A stretch of 64,000 nt of DNA. Source: Diplolepis rosae (Eukaryota > Arthropoda > Insecta > Hymenoptera > Diplolepididae). The notes beneath the pieces were generated by a model, which was not told where the DNA came from, did not search any database, and worked only from the letters and a program-made list of their open reading frames with translations. The position numbers and the translations under genes were made by a program. The first letter of the stretch is position 1, and every line of letters starts with the position of its first letter. The stretch lies in assembly GCA_030998225.1 (NCBI GenBank), contig JAPYXD010000608.1, forward strand, positions 5,300,501 to 5,364,500, given 5' to 3'. Below are positions 59,901 to 64,000 of this stretch, piece after piece.

Positions 59901-60598
59901 TAGCTTCAATTTTGACAAATAATATCTTTCCTATTTTAAATCGCTCAGTTTTTGAACTAACTTCATTTGAGTCTTCATACATTTTTCTTCAAAGATCAAT
60001 CAATATCTAAAAATTTTAGCAGGGAAATGATGTTTAAGGCTCCGCAAGTTCTTCAAATAAGTTCTAAGCGAAAATACTTCCAATCGTATGTGAATTACGA
60101 GTTTTGTTCAAGTGATTTTGGTTTCATGCAATTTTAGGATATTGTATACCTTGGTTTGTTTGAACCCCTCAATCGATTAAACGAGCACTCCCAATTATTC
60201 AAAATGAATTTCAGATTCCTTTGTAAAATGAACTAACTATTTTTCAGGAACTTGGTCTTGATCTGGGGACATTGGACACAATGGATTTTGGCCAGCTGGA
60301 ATGCGATCTAGGTGTAAAAATGGAAACACCTCAAGAATTAATGGATATTGGGGAAATGCCTATGGACATGGACGATTCTGACTGGCTAGATTCTTTGATG
60401 CATCAATCGCCACCAGCTTCAACTAGCATAATTCATCGACCAACTCCACCACCATCACATACATCACCGAGTGACTTCTATGATCCTTTATTAGCTAACA
60501 GCCAAGATCCATTTGAACTTTTTAATATGGAAGACTCAGATTTTAAAATGTCTACGGATCTCTCGCTAACGTGGGATAAGGTAGACTTTGCTACCTAG
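32846..60598 (+). CDS. Mrtf: Myocardin-related transcription factor, spliced, 5' end not found
   Basis: Ten coding exons join in phase: 32846-32911, 43249-43545, 43627-43988, 44091-44387, 51338-51478, 51580-51763, 51857-52159, 57986-58566, 59005-59529 and 60248-60598. They give about 1,034 residues ending at a TAG. Counting from the first whole codon, RPEL motifs lie near residues 9-14 (RPINQL), 52-58 (RPGRDEL) and 97-103 (RPGPLEL). A basic stretch lies near 316-340, a Gln-rich block near 364-387, a SAP domain near 450-477, a coiled coil near 551-580, polyQ near 600-650, and an acidic, Trp-containing tail at the C-terminus. In the known family, RPEL motifs bind G-actin and keep the protein cytoplasmic. 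On actin polymerisation it enters the nucleus and coactivates SRF on cytoskeletal genes. Domain order matches animal MRTFs. The first exon starts inside a codon, so at least one upstream exon is missing. All introns have GT-AG ends. Confidence 0.93.
32912..33837. other. Mrtf intron segment without recognised element
   Basis: A 74-codon + strand frame at 33570-33794 is acidic (ISENLTDSDLES) and vaguely like a transposase N-terminus, but I cannot place it. A TTAACCCTTTAACGG sequence at ~33330 looks like a transposon end. Confidence 0.3.
33838..34320 (-). pseudogene. Mariner transposase fragment with mutated first catalytic residue
   Basis: The minus-strand blocks DDRKVKVIEIADMVKIS, WVPRSLTIDQKQQRIDNWE and RFVTIGETWIHYYTLESNRQ match mariners. 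The first Asp (usual TMDETW) is Gly. An internal deletion then joins EKGKRITGEYYVTLLAKL. The second and third Asp are absent. It lies in the large Mrtf intron. Confidence 0.85.
34321..35373. other. Mrtf intron, no recognised feature
   Basis: AT-rich. An end fragment of the TTAAGGCCATGG family is at ~35250-35320 (GGCCATAGATCAACC, CACGTGACTAAATTATA). Confidence 0.4.
35374..36281 (-). pseudogene. Mariner transposase, N-truncated, one frameshift
   Basis: From the C-terminal stop, the 183-codon frame covers TMDETWIHHLTPELKRQ, QSAGKVMASVFWDAHG, HQDNAPCHK and SPDLAPSDYWLF. All three catalytic Asp are intact with D34D spacing. Upstream, after a frameshift near 35920, are DDRKLKVREIAKMVNIS and, in a further frame, FIQLWANCVADFKRGRTD. 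The first ~30 residues are missing. A TIR-like CGTTCAATAAGTCCCAGGAC is at 35336; the opposite end is lost. Confidence 0.9.
36282..37026. other. Mrtf intron, no recognised feature
   Basis: AT-rich, no motif-bearing frame. Confidence 0.4.
37027..37556. repeat. Foldback element, copy X (left end truncated)
   Basis: The arms pair ~37027-37250 with ~37256-37477. The core is AATACCTGTCATTGAAGGCA and its inverse CCTTCATTGACAGGTATT. The right side continues to the family end (GGACTGGGTCTGCCAGGG). The full copy is at 47851-48389; a half copy lies at ~47030-47258. Confidence 0.8.
37740..38312 (-). repeat. Presumed 3' terminal region of a Penelope-like element
   Basis: This is AT-rich DNA downstream (minus strand) of the GIY-YIG frame. 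It ends with the hammerhead-like segment at 37780-37826, as in the terminal repeats of known Penelope-like elements. Confidence 0.45.
37780..37826 (-). ncRNA. Degenerate hammerhead ribozyme-like motif
   Basis: The minus strand contains the two core boxes in order: CTGATGA (37819-37813) and GAAAC (37794-37790), with a potential stem (GTCTC ... GGAG) between, then CGCTGGCAACAA. This is the layout reported for minimal hammerheads in Penelope-like retroelements. Three bases expected before GAAA seem to be missing, so it is probably inactive. Confidence 0.5.
38313..38850 (-). pseudogene. Penelope-like element, C-terminal reverse transcriptase tail and GIY-YIG domain
   Basis: The minus-strand 118-codon frame holds a GIY-YIG-type segment, VVYKISCNCGKCYVDQTKRP then LRIRIDEH. 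The RT-C-terminal block VVSIPYCGNLSEIVKRF is just upstream in an adjacent frame (a small frameshift near 38670). Later motifs (NDVKILHKETNRFKRAFSE, then LNTIPII) are typical of the Penelope endonuclease tail. The rest of the RT is missing. It lies inside the Mrtf 10.3 kb intron, opposite strand. Confidence 0.75.
38851..39779. other. Mrtf intron, no recognised feature
   Basis: AT-rich; possibly eroded Penelope sequence up to ~39000, but no motif to prove it. Confidence 0.35.
39780..40884 (+). mobile_element. Mariner-like element, 1,105 bp
   Basis: The inverted ends (CACAGTGTGTCTCAAAAGTT and CACAGTGTGTCCCAAAAGTT) are flanked by TA at 39778 and 40885. The transposase relic is on the + strand. 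Confidence 0.92.
39933..40806 (+). pseudogene. Mariner-like transposase relic
   Basis: The HTH (LFKRFKEGRESLDDDERSG, MSVRLIKDVTGISKSQVHRI) is followed by the catalytic block VAGDEAWCFQYKPLTKRQS with the first Asp. After frameshifts comes a block equivalent to SPDLSPCNYFLFPKL, where the third Asp is Asn. The tail (ISEIQKVSTEAF, YQRCFQKLYD, SSKGMYFE) ends at TAA. The second Asp region is deleted. Stop at 40118 and at least two frameshifts. Confidence 0.9.
40964..43009. repeat. Giant foldback element, ~2.05 kb, with tandem repeats in the arms
   Basis: The left arm (40964 to ~41660) and right arm (~42080 to 43009) are inverted copies. The outer end is AGGTCTGTGAAGTTG; landmarks are TTTGTCCAAGGTA, AACAGTTTCTACGTAGATGA and GATTATCCATACATTA. 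The right arm holds three ~161-bp tandem units (starting 42111, 42271 and 42433, each with CATAAAGGGTCATATTGTTT and GTTGTCTGGTCTCTGTGTAC). The left arm holds fewer. The centre (~41680-42100) has its own ~140-bp repeats (GACTCTTCAAAAA at ~41808, and near-copies at ~41946 and ~42090). No transposase frame. Confidence 0.88.
43010..43248. other. End of Mrtf 10.3 kb intron
   Basis: Unique-looking AT-rich sequence leading to the acceptor at 43247-43248. Confidence 0.5.
43249..43545 (+). CDS. Mrtf: Mrtf exon with RPEL motifs 2 and 3
   Basis: The acceptor is AATTTCAG and the donor follows AAAAG. The first two bases complete the Pro codon begun in the previous exon. Two complete RPEL motifs (RPGRDEL and RPGPLEL) are spaced 45 residues apart, as in other MRTFs, with a lysine-rich spacer that in the family contributes to the nuclear import signal. 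The exon ends with one base of a Glu codon. Confidence 0.94.
43627..43988 (+). CDS. Mrtf: Mrtf exon, Ser/Thr/Gln-rich linker
   Basis: This exon follows an 81-bp intron. The acceptor AAATTTCAG and the phase fit the previous exon. It encodes GHIPFKATCEG and then an acidic patch (ITFEDDSQS), Pro/Ala/Thr-rich low complexity and a Gln/His run, ending at ACACAG before GTAAAT. It is a linker of low conservation. Confidence 0.88.
44091..44387 (+). CDS. Mrtf: Mrtf exon with basic region
   Basis: This 99-codon exon lies after a 102-bp intron (acceptor TTTTTACAG, donor GTAAGTTC). A Ser/Pro/Thr-rich stretch is followed by a strongly basic segment (KDKNRKKSKTKSQ) and the conserved block RTIKFHEYK. This corresponds to the MRTF basic box that in the family contacts SRF and importins. 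Confidence 0.9.
44388..44781. other. Mrtf intron, no recognised feature
   Basis: AT-rich, no gene seen. Confidence 0.4.
44782..45152. repeat. TTAA-flanked MITE, copy B
   Basis: Collinear with copy A (11121-11486). Shared words include GTAAGATAACT, ACAAAAGACAATAAA, AACTTCTTTTTAGTAA, TTCCAAATTTTCAGG and the end GATCCATGGCCTTAA. The left end is eroded. Confidence 0.8.
45153..47029. other. Mrtf intron, no recognised feature
   Basis: AT-rich; no motif-bearing frame or clear inverted repeat found. Confidence 0.4.
47030..47258. repeat. Half copy of foldback family X/Y
   Basis: It matches the right half of the 37027-37556 element (CTTCAAACTCAAAATATACC, CTCTTCTTATTCATATT, TACGAGGTCA, GGGCCCGCTAAGGG). 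No left half. Confidence 0.75.
47767..48423. repeat. Concentric palindromes, including full foldback copy Y
   Basis: The outermost arms (47767-47804, GCAAAATTGTGAAAATGT; inverse 48390-48423) enclose a 44-bp hairpin at 47805-47848 (GTGAGAAGTT/AACTTCTCAC). Next is element Y at 47851-48389 with inverted ends CCCTAGCGGACCCGG, about 240-base arms, and the core CTGTCATTGAAGGCAGTGCA. Confidence 0.82.
48424..50405. other. Mrtf intron, 2 kb without supportable gene
   Basis: A direct repeat of CCGCGTACAACT at ~47672 and ~48512 flanks the palindrome cluster. A 74-codon minus-strand frame at 49653-49877 looks protein-like (SQAEEVYLITKGSFLDAIDE), but I cannot assign it. Confidence 0.35.
50406..50886. repeat. 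Long-TIR MITE, 481 bp, TA target
   Basis: Arms of ~145 bases are nearly perfect inverted copies (outer TGGGGCAAAATTCGTCAAGT; inner AGAGAACGTCTCTAGTACGA), with TA at 50404 and 50887. No frame. Confidence 0.88.
50887..51337. other. End of Mrtf 7 kb intron
   Basis: AT-rich, no gene seen. Confidence 0.4.
51338..51478 (+). CDS. Mrtf: Mrtf exon with Gln-rich block
   Basis: This 47-codon exon follows a 7 kb intron. The acceptor is TTTCTTTATAG and the donor GTAAGTAT. It ends in a Gln/Leu-rich segment containing SYELLLQQQQLFLQWQ, which resembles the MRTF Q-rich box. Both boundaries are phase 0. Confidence 0.92.
51580..51763 (+). CDS. Mrtf: Mrtf exon preceding SAP domain
   Basis: This exon lies after a 101-bp intron (acceptor TTTGTTACAG). 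It encodes YPQIILPAAQK, a Ser/Asn/Pro-rich linker and LGKLEDMK, the lead-in to the SAP helix. It ends with one base of a Val codon. Confidence 0.9.
51857..52159 (+). CDS. Mrtf: Mrtf exon with SAP domain
   Basis: The acceptor is TTTATTTCAG. The first ~28 residues form a clear SAP motif (SDLKVELKRRNLPVSG, then KPQLIERLKPF), a DNA-binding helix-extended loop-helix. A Ser/Pro-rich acidic tail follows with VKDEPSSPRTDSP. The donor is at GGTTAGTC after CCTCCTG. Confidence 0.95.
52160..53018. other. Mrtf intron, no recognised feature
   Basis: AT-rich; no inverted repeats or motif-bearing frames found. Confidence 0.4.
53019..54172 (+). mobile_element. Mariner (irritans-like), 1,154 bp
   Basis: The inverted ends (TTAGATTTACAACTTTGCTT and TTAGGTGTACAACTTTGCTT) are flanked by TA at 53017 and 54173. 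The transposase relic is on the + strand. Confidence 0.92.
53192..54098 (+). pseudogene. Mariner transposase relic missing first catalytic Asp
   Basis: It starts MSVFEPNSYHLREVLIFCF, with KKTAAEANRML and a TAA after CREWF. The second HTH unit is LEALLAEDSCQTQEVLAES, then AISKRLKAMEM. A deletion then jumps from QKQGKWV to YDHPKRRKSW, removing the GDEKW-type block with the first Asp. After a frameshift near 53760, SPDIAPSNYGLF (third Asp replaced by Asn) and SYEEVKKWIDSWIASKD lead to the stop. Related to the element at 6453 but with different ends. Confidence 0.92.
54205..55131 (-). mobile_element. Tc1/mariner element, 927 bp
   Basis: The inverted ends share ACAGTGTGTCCCAAAAATAA and CCGAA, with TA at 54203 and 55132. 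The transposase relic is on the minus strand. The ends resemble those of the 39780 element. Confidence 0.9.
54283..54933 (-). pseudogene. Mariner-like transposase relic, middle deleted
   Basis: It starts MEQRANIQFCVKLEKKFGET, then a stop before FTRFKIGRDDLND and another near PGRPEASN. VREIIAIDANFTVRMLAEE and LSYCTIYTI follow, and then a deletion to NAPPHETKKVNEFL. The second catalytic Asp position reads Leu-Asn-Ala. After a frameshift, SPDLSPCDYFLFPKLK keeps the third Asp. The tail IDKFVDRSKHCIESNG then TYFE ends at 54283. The first catalytic Asp is lost. Confidence 0.88.
55132..55742. other. Mrtf intron, no recognised feature
   Basis: A 133-codon minus-strand frame (55142-55543) has Cys pairs (YCCICSA) but no family I recognise. 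It may be chance or an old element. Confidence 0.3.
55743..57365 (+). mobile_element. Long-TIR Tc1/mariner-type element, ~1.6 kb
   Basis: Inverted arms of about 250 bases pair ~55785-56035 with ~57105-57350 (ATCATATCCAAAAATGTTTC, AAGGCGCTGAAGCTACGTCA, GCATACTTTGC-type words). The left outer end reads TACAGGGTGAGGCAC, a typical Tc1 end; the right outer ~40 bases are lost. Confidence 0.8.
56172..57052 (+). pseudogene. IS630/Tc1-type transposase relic
   Basis: The ATG at 56172 opens an HTH region (MMVLEECRKHYRNTQDF, with a stop before YPDSKQKSH). SSRQMEKKSGISQRCVLRIL, HQHKFHPYRMSLH, LFSDEAYF (first Asp), NVNRHNMHFWA, a deletion, and WIGRGGPGVWPPRSPDPTSP then DYFLWG follow. The tail ITPQMLAEVRRSFHQL ends at HHFEHLL before TAG. 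The block with the second Asp is missing; at least two stops. Confidence 0.9.
57660..57825 (-). repeat. Dispersed repeat shared with 17490-17610
   Basis: The minus strand reads GTACTTCGAGCCCCTGTAGA, TCATATTGTATCTAT and repeated GTTCCTTA/GTCCTACTTT words, matching the + strand block at 17490-17610. Confidence 0.6.
57986..58566 (+). CDS. Mrtf: Mrtf exon with coiled coil and polyglutamine
   Basis: The acceptor is TTACATTTCAG and the phase joins the SAP exon. It opens with a heptad-rich segment (IIKEQRKRIEELQREL) equivalent to the MRTF leucine zipper used for dimerisation. Long Gln-rich stretches coded by mixed CAA/CAG follow, then an Ala/Leu-rich region and KPPPPQYDEAAKLLK. The donor is GTAAATATGG. 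Open reading continues past it, so an intron-retained C-terminal truncation is possible in principle. Confidence 0.92.
59005..59529 (+). CDS. Mrtf: Mrtf exon with conserved C-terminal helix
   Basis: This 175-codon exon follows a 438-bp intron. The acceptor is ATTTTTTAG. It encodes SQVVDDVLEILIKNGELPPS, which matches the conserved amphipathic helix in MRTF C-terminal halves. Pro-rich and Gln-rich linkers follow. Both boundaries are phase 0. Confidence 0.9.
59530..60247. other. Last Mrtf intron
   Basis: 718 bp of AT-rich sequence; no element recognised. Confidence 0.6.
60248..60598 (+). CDS. Mrtf: Mrtf last coding exon, acidic activation domain
   Basis: The exon follows a 718-bp intron (acceptor ATTTTTCAG). 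It contains the acidic segment MDIGEMPMDMDDSDWLDSLM, a Pro-rich linker, and the ending DPFELFNMEDSDF then LTWDKVDFAT before TAG. Acidic and aromatic composition fits a transactivation domain. Confidence 0.93.
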   Translation, partial: ELGLDLGTLDTMDFGQLECDLGVKMETPQELMDIGEMPMDMDDSDWLDSLMHQSPPASTSIIHRPTPPPSHTSPSDFYDPLLANSQDPFELFNMEDSDFKMSTDLSLTWDKVDFAT

Positions 60599-61010
60599 CC
60601 AGCAGTTTCCTCTCGGTATTCATTTTTTGTGTACTTAACTAGGAAAGATATTAGTGGAGAATCTATCCATAAAATCAGTTATGTGTATTTTGCTTATGGA
60701 CTGGCATGTTTTACACAGCTAATTAAACATTTTTGCCACTTTTATATATTCTACCTAGGACGTACCACGTCAGCTGTAACAATGATGGTGCAGCTCAAGT
60801 TGCAAAATAACTACTAATTTGTTTTTGTTAAGGCGAAAGTGATTGATAGCCCAAATGGGTAAACTTAGGCTGCATAAAAATAAGTTATTATGGTACAATC
60901 ATCGTAAATCGAGTTAGCTTTCAAAGAAAGTGAAGCAAGGTTTCATAGTATGTGGTAAAATTTATATTAATAATCTTACATTTAATTAATAAATTATTAA
61001 AGGACCTATC
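60599..61010 (+). other. Mrtf: Mrtf 3' untranslated region (start certain, end inferred)
   Basis: This is non-coding sequence directly after the Mrtf stop. The first canonical AATAAA on the + strand is near 60988, so the shortest 3' UTR would be about 410 bases. Longer forms cannot be excluded. Confidence 0.55.
60988..60993 (+). promoter_or_regulatory. Candidate polyadenylation signal for Mrtf
   Basis: The hexamer AATAAA lies 390 bases after the Mrtf stop, in an AT-rich context. Confidence 0.5.
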
Positions 61011-61859
61011 CAAAGCAAGTGTTGTAATAGTAACAGAATTCATGCGAGAAGATCATTTAATCTTATAGTTATTACTTACATGGAAACTTAAATTGTCGTA
61101 AAGTTCTCTGAAAGTGCCTGAAATTTTTTTGAAATGAAAATTTTTACATTGCAGAGTCAGATTGAAATCGGAACTAATCTTAGTTATGTCTACATTTCTT
61201 TTTATTCTCTTCATTGATAAACATTTTAAAAGAAATTTGTATTTCATAGCATAAAAATCTTTTGATTTTCATAAAATATTTTAAAAACCCTTAAAGCTTC
61301 AAGAGGTTACATCTGTTTGTCTACTTATTAAATTATTCCTACTAATTAGATATTATTCTTGAGATGTTTATACATCATTTGAACCAATTGAAGAAATTTA
61401 TTTCCCCGAAAATTTGAACAATTGTTGGATCAATATGATTTTCAAAATCTTTAAGTTCTAACTGCAAAAAATCTCTAGTTTTCTCCAGTGCGTAGGTATT
61501 TTGACAAAAAGTTCATAAAAACATAAGAAAATTTTTTCTATCAAAATTTGCTGACCATTTAGAAAACAACCTAGTTCTTAAGAAAAACAAAATTTGACGT
61601 GAAAATAACGATTGACTTTTTGAAACGAGGTAAAATAGATGTCAAACTATTCTGTAATTTTAACCAATTAAAAAACGAATAAAACAACCATTTTCATTGC
61701 AAAATTCGTATGTGCTTATTCTTGATTTGCACTGAGTGTAACGTCGGTTAGAAACAAGAAGGTACCTATTTAGAATTCAAAATTTTAAGTTTGAAACCAT
61801 TTGAACTCTCAAAATACGAAAAACGATCACATTTGGATCAAAAACACTTCTTCAAATAA
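61011..61859. other. Downstream flank of Mrtf
   Basis: AT-rich; no gene seen. Confidence 0.4.
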
Positions 61860-62368
61860 ATAATTGTTGATACTTTGAAATTTTTTTAAGTTTTTAACAG
61901 GTACGTTTTTAAAAGAAGAATTAGATGATCGGAAAAATTTAGTCACAGTGACTATTTCCTTGGTTTTTTTCATTTAGAATATCTTTTCATCGAGTTTTTT
62001 AGTGAAAGTGTGGCAAATTTTATCTTGAAAAAAATGAACTATGAAAGCTCCAATCCGATAAAAATTATAGATTTTTTTCGTCGGAATCGATAGACAAATT
62101 TTAGTTGTTTTAGCTGTCTTTTTGCATTATTTCACCAATGAAAAATCTATAACTTTTATCTGATTCAAACTTTTGATGACTTATTTTATTATATTTGAGA
62201 TAAAATTTTCCATATTCACTAAAAAAGCTCGATAAAAGAAAATTATGAAAAGAAGAAACCGAGGAATTATTTGGTTTGACTAACTTCTTTTCTTATTGTT
62301 CATCCAGTTCTTCCTTGAAATCGTCATAAAATTCAAAAGAAAATTTTCAAAAAAACTTGTTTTGTTAA
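61860..62368. repeat. Imperfect inverted repeat, ~500 bp
   Basis: The arms pair ~61860-62095 with ~62138-62368. Landmarks are CATCGAGTTTTTTAGTGAA / TTCACTAAAAAAGCTCGATAA and TAAAAATTATAGATTTTT. Divergence between arms is higher than in other foldbacks here, so it is older. Confidence 0.7.
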
Positions 62369-64000
62369 AATTACAGATGCCAAGGTACAGTAGTGATCAC
62401 AAAATTGACTGCAAAAGTAGTTGATGGAATATCAAACTCTCCAAAGATATCGTATGCAGTTTTGCAACTAGATTTATATATATATATATATCCTTTTGCT
62501 ATCGTATTTTGTTTTAAATTTAATAACGACAAGTAGAGTACGTATCATAAATACGAATATCATATATTGATCATTCTTCCAGGGAGTCCTTAAATATAAT
62601 GAATTTAAGCTTAATTGCATTACATATTTAGAAAAAAAGTAACAATTTAAATTATTTAACCATAAATTACATCACGCTACATAAGCGTGATGCGTTTAAT
62701 ATATATTGAGAGTTTAATATGTAGATTCACAATGCGTGTTATTAAAAAGAAGATCTGTTTTTAGATGGTTATAGCTCCATGAAGATAAGAGCTGGAAATT
62801 TCACTAACAAACCATTCGGAAGCATATGAAACTTTAAGTTTAATGATCTGATTCTAAAATAATTTTCATTATAAGATAATAAGATATTGCGTGAGAAATA
62901 CTGAAAAAATATTTTAATTTTTTGGAATTCACCATCCTGGCATAAAATTTTCCTTGGGGATACGACAAAAATTGTGAAGGCATTGGTAAATATATTATAA
63001 TTATATGGTCGAGTGTACGTCGTCGATCGCACTAGTCAGCGGTCTCGTCGACCACTTTGTTTGGAGAGTAAGACCAAAAAAGGCTGAAACTGGATTCTTC
63101 ACATTGGGACACATATTTTTTAAGAATTTATTTGATCTGTTTTGGATTTTAAAAATTCTCACTGAATTTTTTTGAGTATATTATATTGAATTAGTTATTT
63201 AAGGGGTTACACTATCCTGAGACACCAAAATATGAGTTAATATTCAGGATTTTTTTTCTACTAAGCACATATATTTTTTGAACACTTGCATAAAAGACCC
63301 TTTTTGTGCTTGTAAAGTGTGTCCAATAAAGCGTTTCTTTAGAAAATTGCCAACAGAAAAAATGCTGTGCATACCTAAATCGACTAGTTTCTTTTTGACA
63401 CACTAGTTACTTTTCGCATGATTTCAACGTGCTAATTACTTTCTGAATAATTTGGGAAACTACATTATAAAATGAAAAATGTTCTGCATATTTTACAGCA
63501 ATTAGTATGCAATATACGAGAAAACAAGCGGAAATGCAACTGAGAGTGTAAAATTGACAGCACTTGCCTTCAGCCCTTGTATCACATGTTATTTAAGATT
63601 GCTTGGCACATCTTTAAAATATATTTTAAAGTTTGCAAATTTAGAAAAATTTGAGTTATTGTAACTGAAGCGTAGGCTTTCGTACGTACCATGGTTGACG
63701 ATGGAAAAAATAGTTCATAATCCCTTGAATAATTATGCTATAATTATTTACTACAAATTTCAAGCCGATTGGAACAAACTTTATTCAGATATGATTTCCG
63801 CAATCTCAGAAAATAGAATTTTGAGGAAAACGCGTTTAAAGGTTCGACTCAACTTGACACATGGTACACCGTGATTTATAAAAAGATTCATATCATCGTT
63901 AATATTATAGATGCAGACCTTGGATTGCGCTTGAAAAAATTCTTGCACACCCCCTGTATCAGACGGACTCATACTGCTCAAGCGCTGTACCTAGTATAAA
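62369..64000. other. 1.6 kb without a supportable gene
   Basis: It contains a short TA microsatellite near 62477 and AT-rich sequence. No motif-bearing frame. Confidence 0.4.

Overview
The window reads as AT-rich nuclear DNA of an arthropod, most likely an insect. It holds many small genes-in-pieces with GT-AG introns, mariner/Tc1 transposon relics on both strands, and one conserved host gene. I cannot fix the order from sequence alone.

The only host gene I can support is on the + strand, from about 32.8 kb to 61.0 kb. Ten coding exons join in phase into about 1,034 residues of a myocardin-related transcription factor (Mrtf). They carry three actin-binding RPEL motifs, a basic region, a Gln-rich block, a SAP DNA-binding domain, a coiled coil and an acidic C-terminal end. 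The 5' exon(s) with the start codon were not found and may lie upstream of the window or be hidden in the first 32 kb. The introns (10.3, 7.0 and 5.8 kb are the largest) are packed with mobile elements.

The 5' half (1-32.8 kb) is mostly transposon graveyard. It contains a mariner fragment (1.6-2.0 kb) and a 0.66 kb long-TIR element (3.3-4.0 kb). A broken Ty3/gypsy-like element (4.9-8.9 kb) has six zinc knuckles and two retropepsin domains and is split by a mariner. Three 138-bp tandem repeats lie at 9.1-9.5 kb, followed by several foldback elements. A 2.9 kb long-TIR element (14.06-16.96 kb) carries a decayed Cys-rich gene of an uncharacterised arthropod family. Two tRNA-like hairpins (17.1 and 22.4 kb) and a nested cluster (18.2-20.5 kb) follow; in the cluster a palindromic TTAA element and a DD41D transposon sit in one older repeat. 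A mariner lies at 28.2-29.4 kb and a Tc1 element at 30.9-31.8 kb.

Inside the Mrtf introns are two mariner relics (33.8 and 35.4 kb), foldbacks, a Penelope-like fragment with a GIY-YIG domain and a hammerhead-like motif (37.8-38.9 kb), and a mariner (39.8-40.9 kb). There is also a 2 kb giant foldback with tandem repeats in its arms (41.0-43.0 kb), concentric palindromes (47.8-48.4 kb) and three more Tc1/mariner relics (53.0-57.4 kb). The final 3 kb downstream of Mrtf holds one large inverted repeat and no gene.

Every transposase seen is disrupted by stops, frameshifts or deletion of catalytic residues, so nothing here looks autonomous. All exon calls rest on reading splice sites and family resemblance by eye; no alignment or RNA evidence was available.
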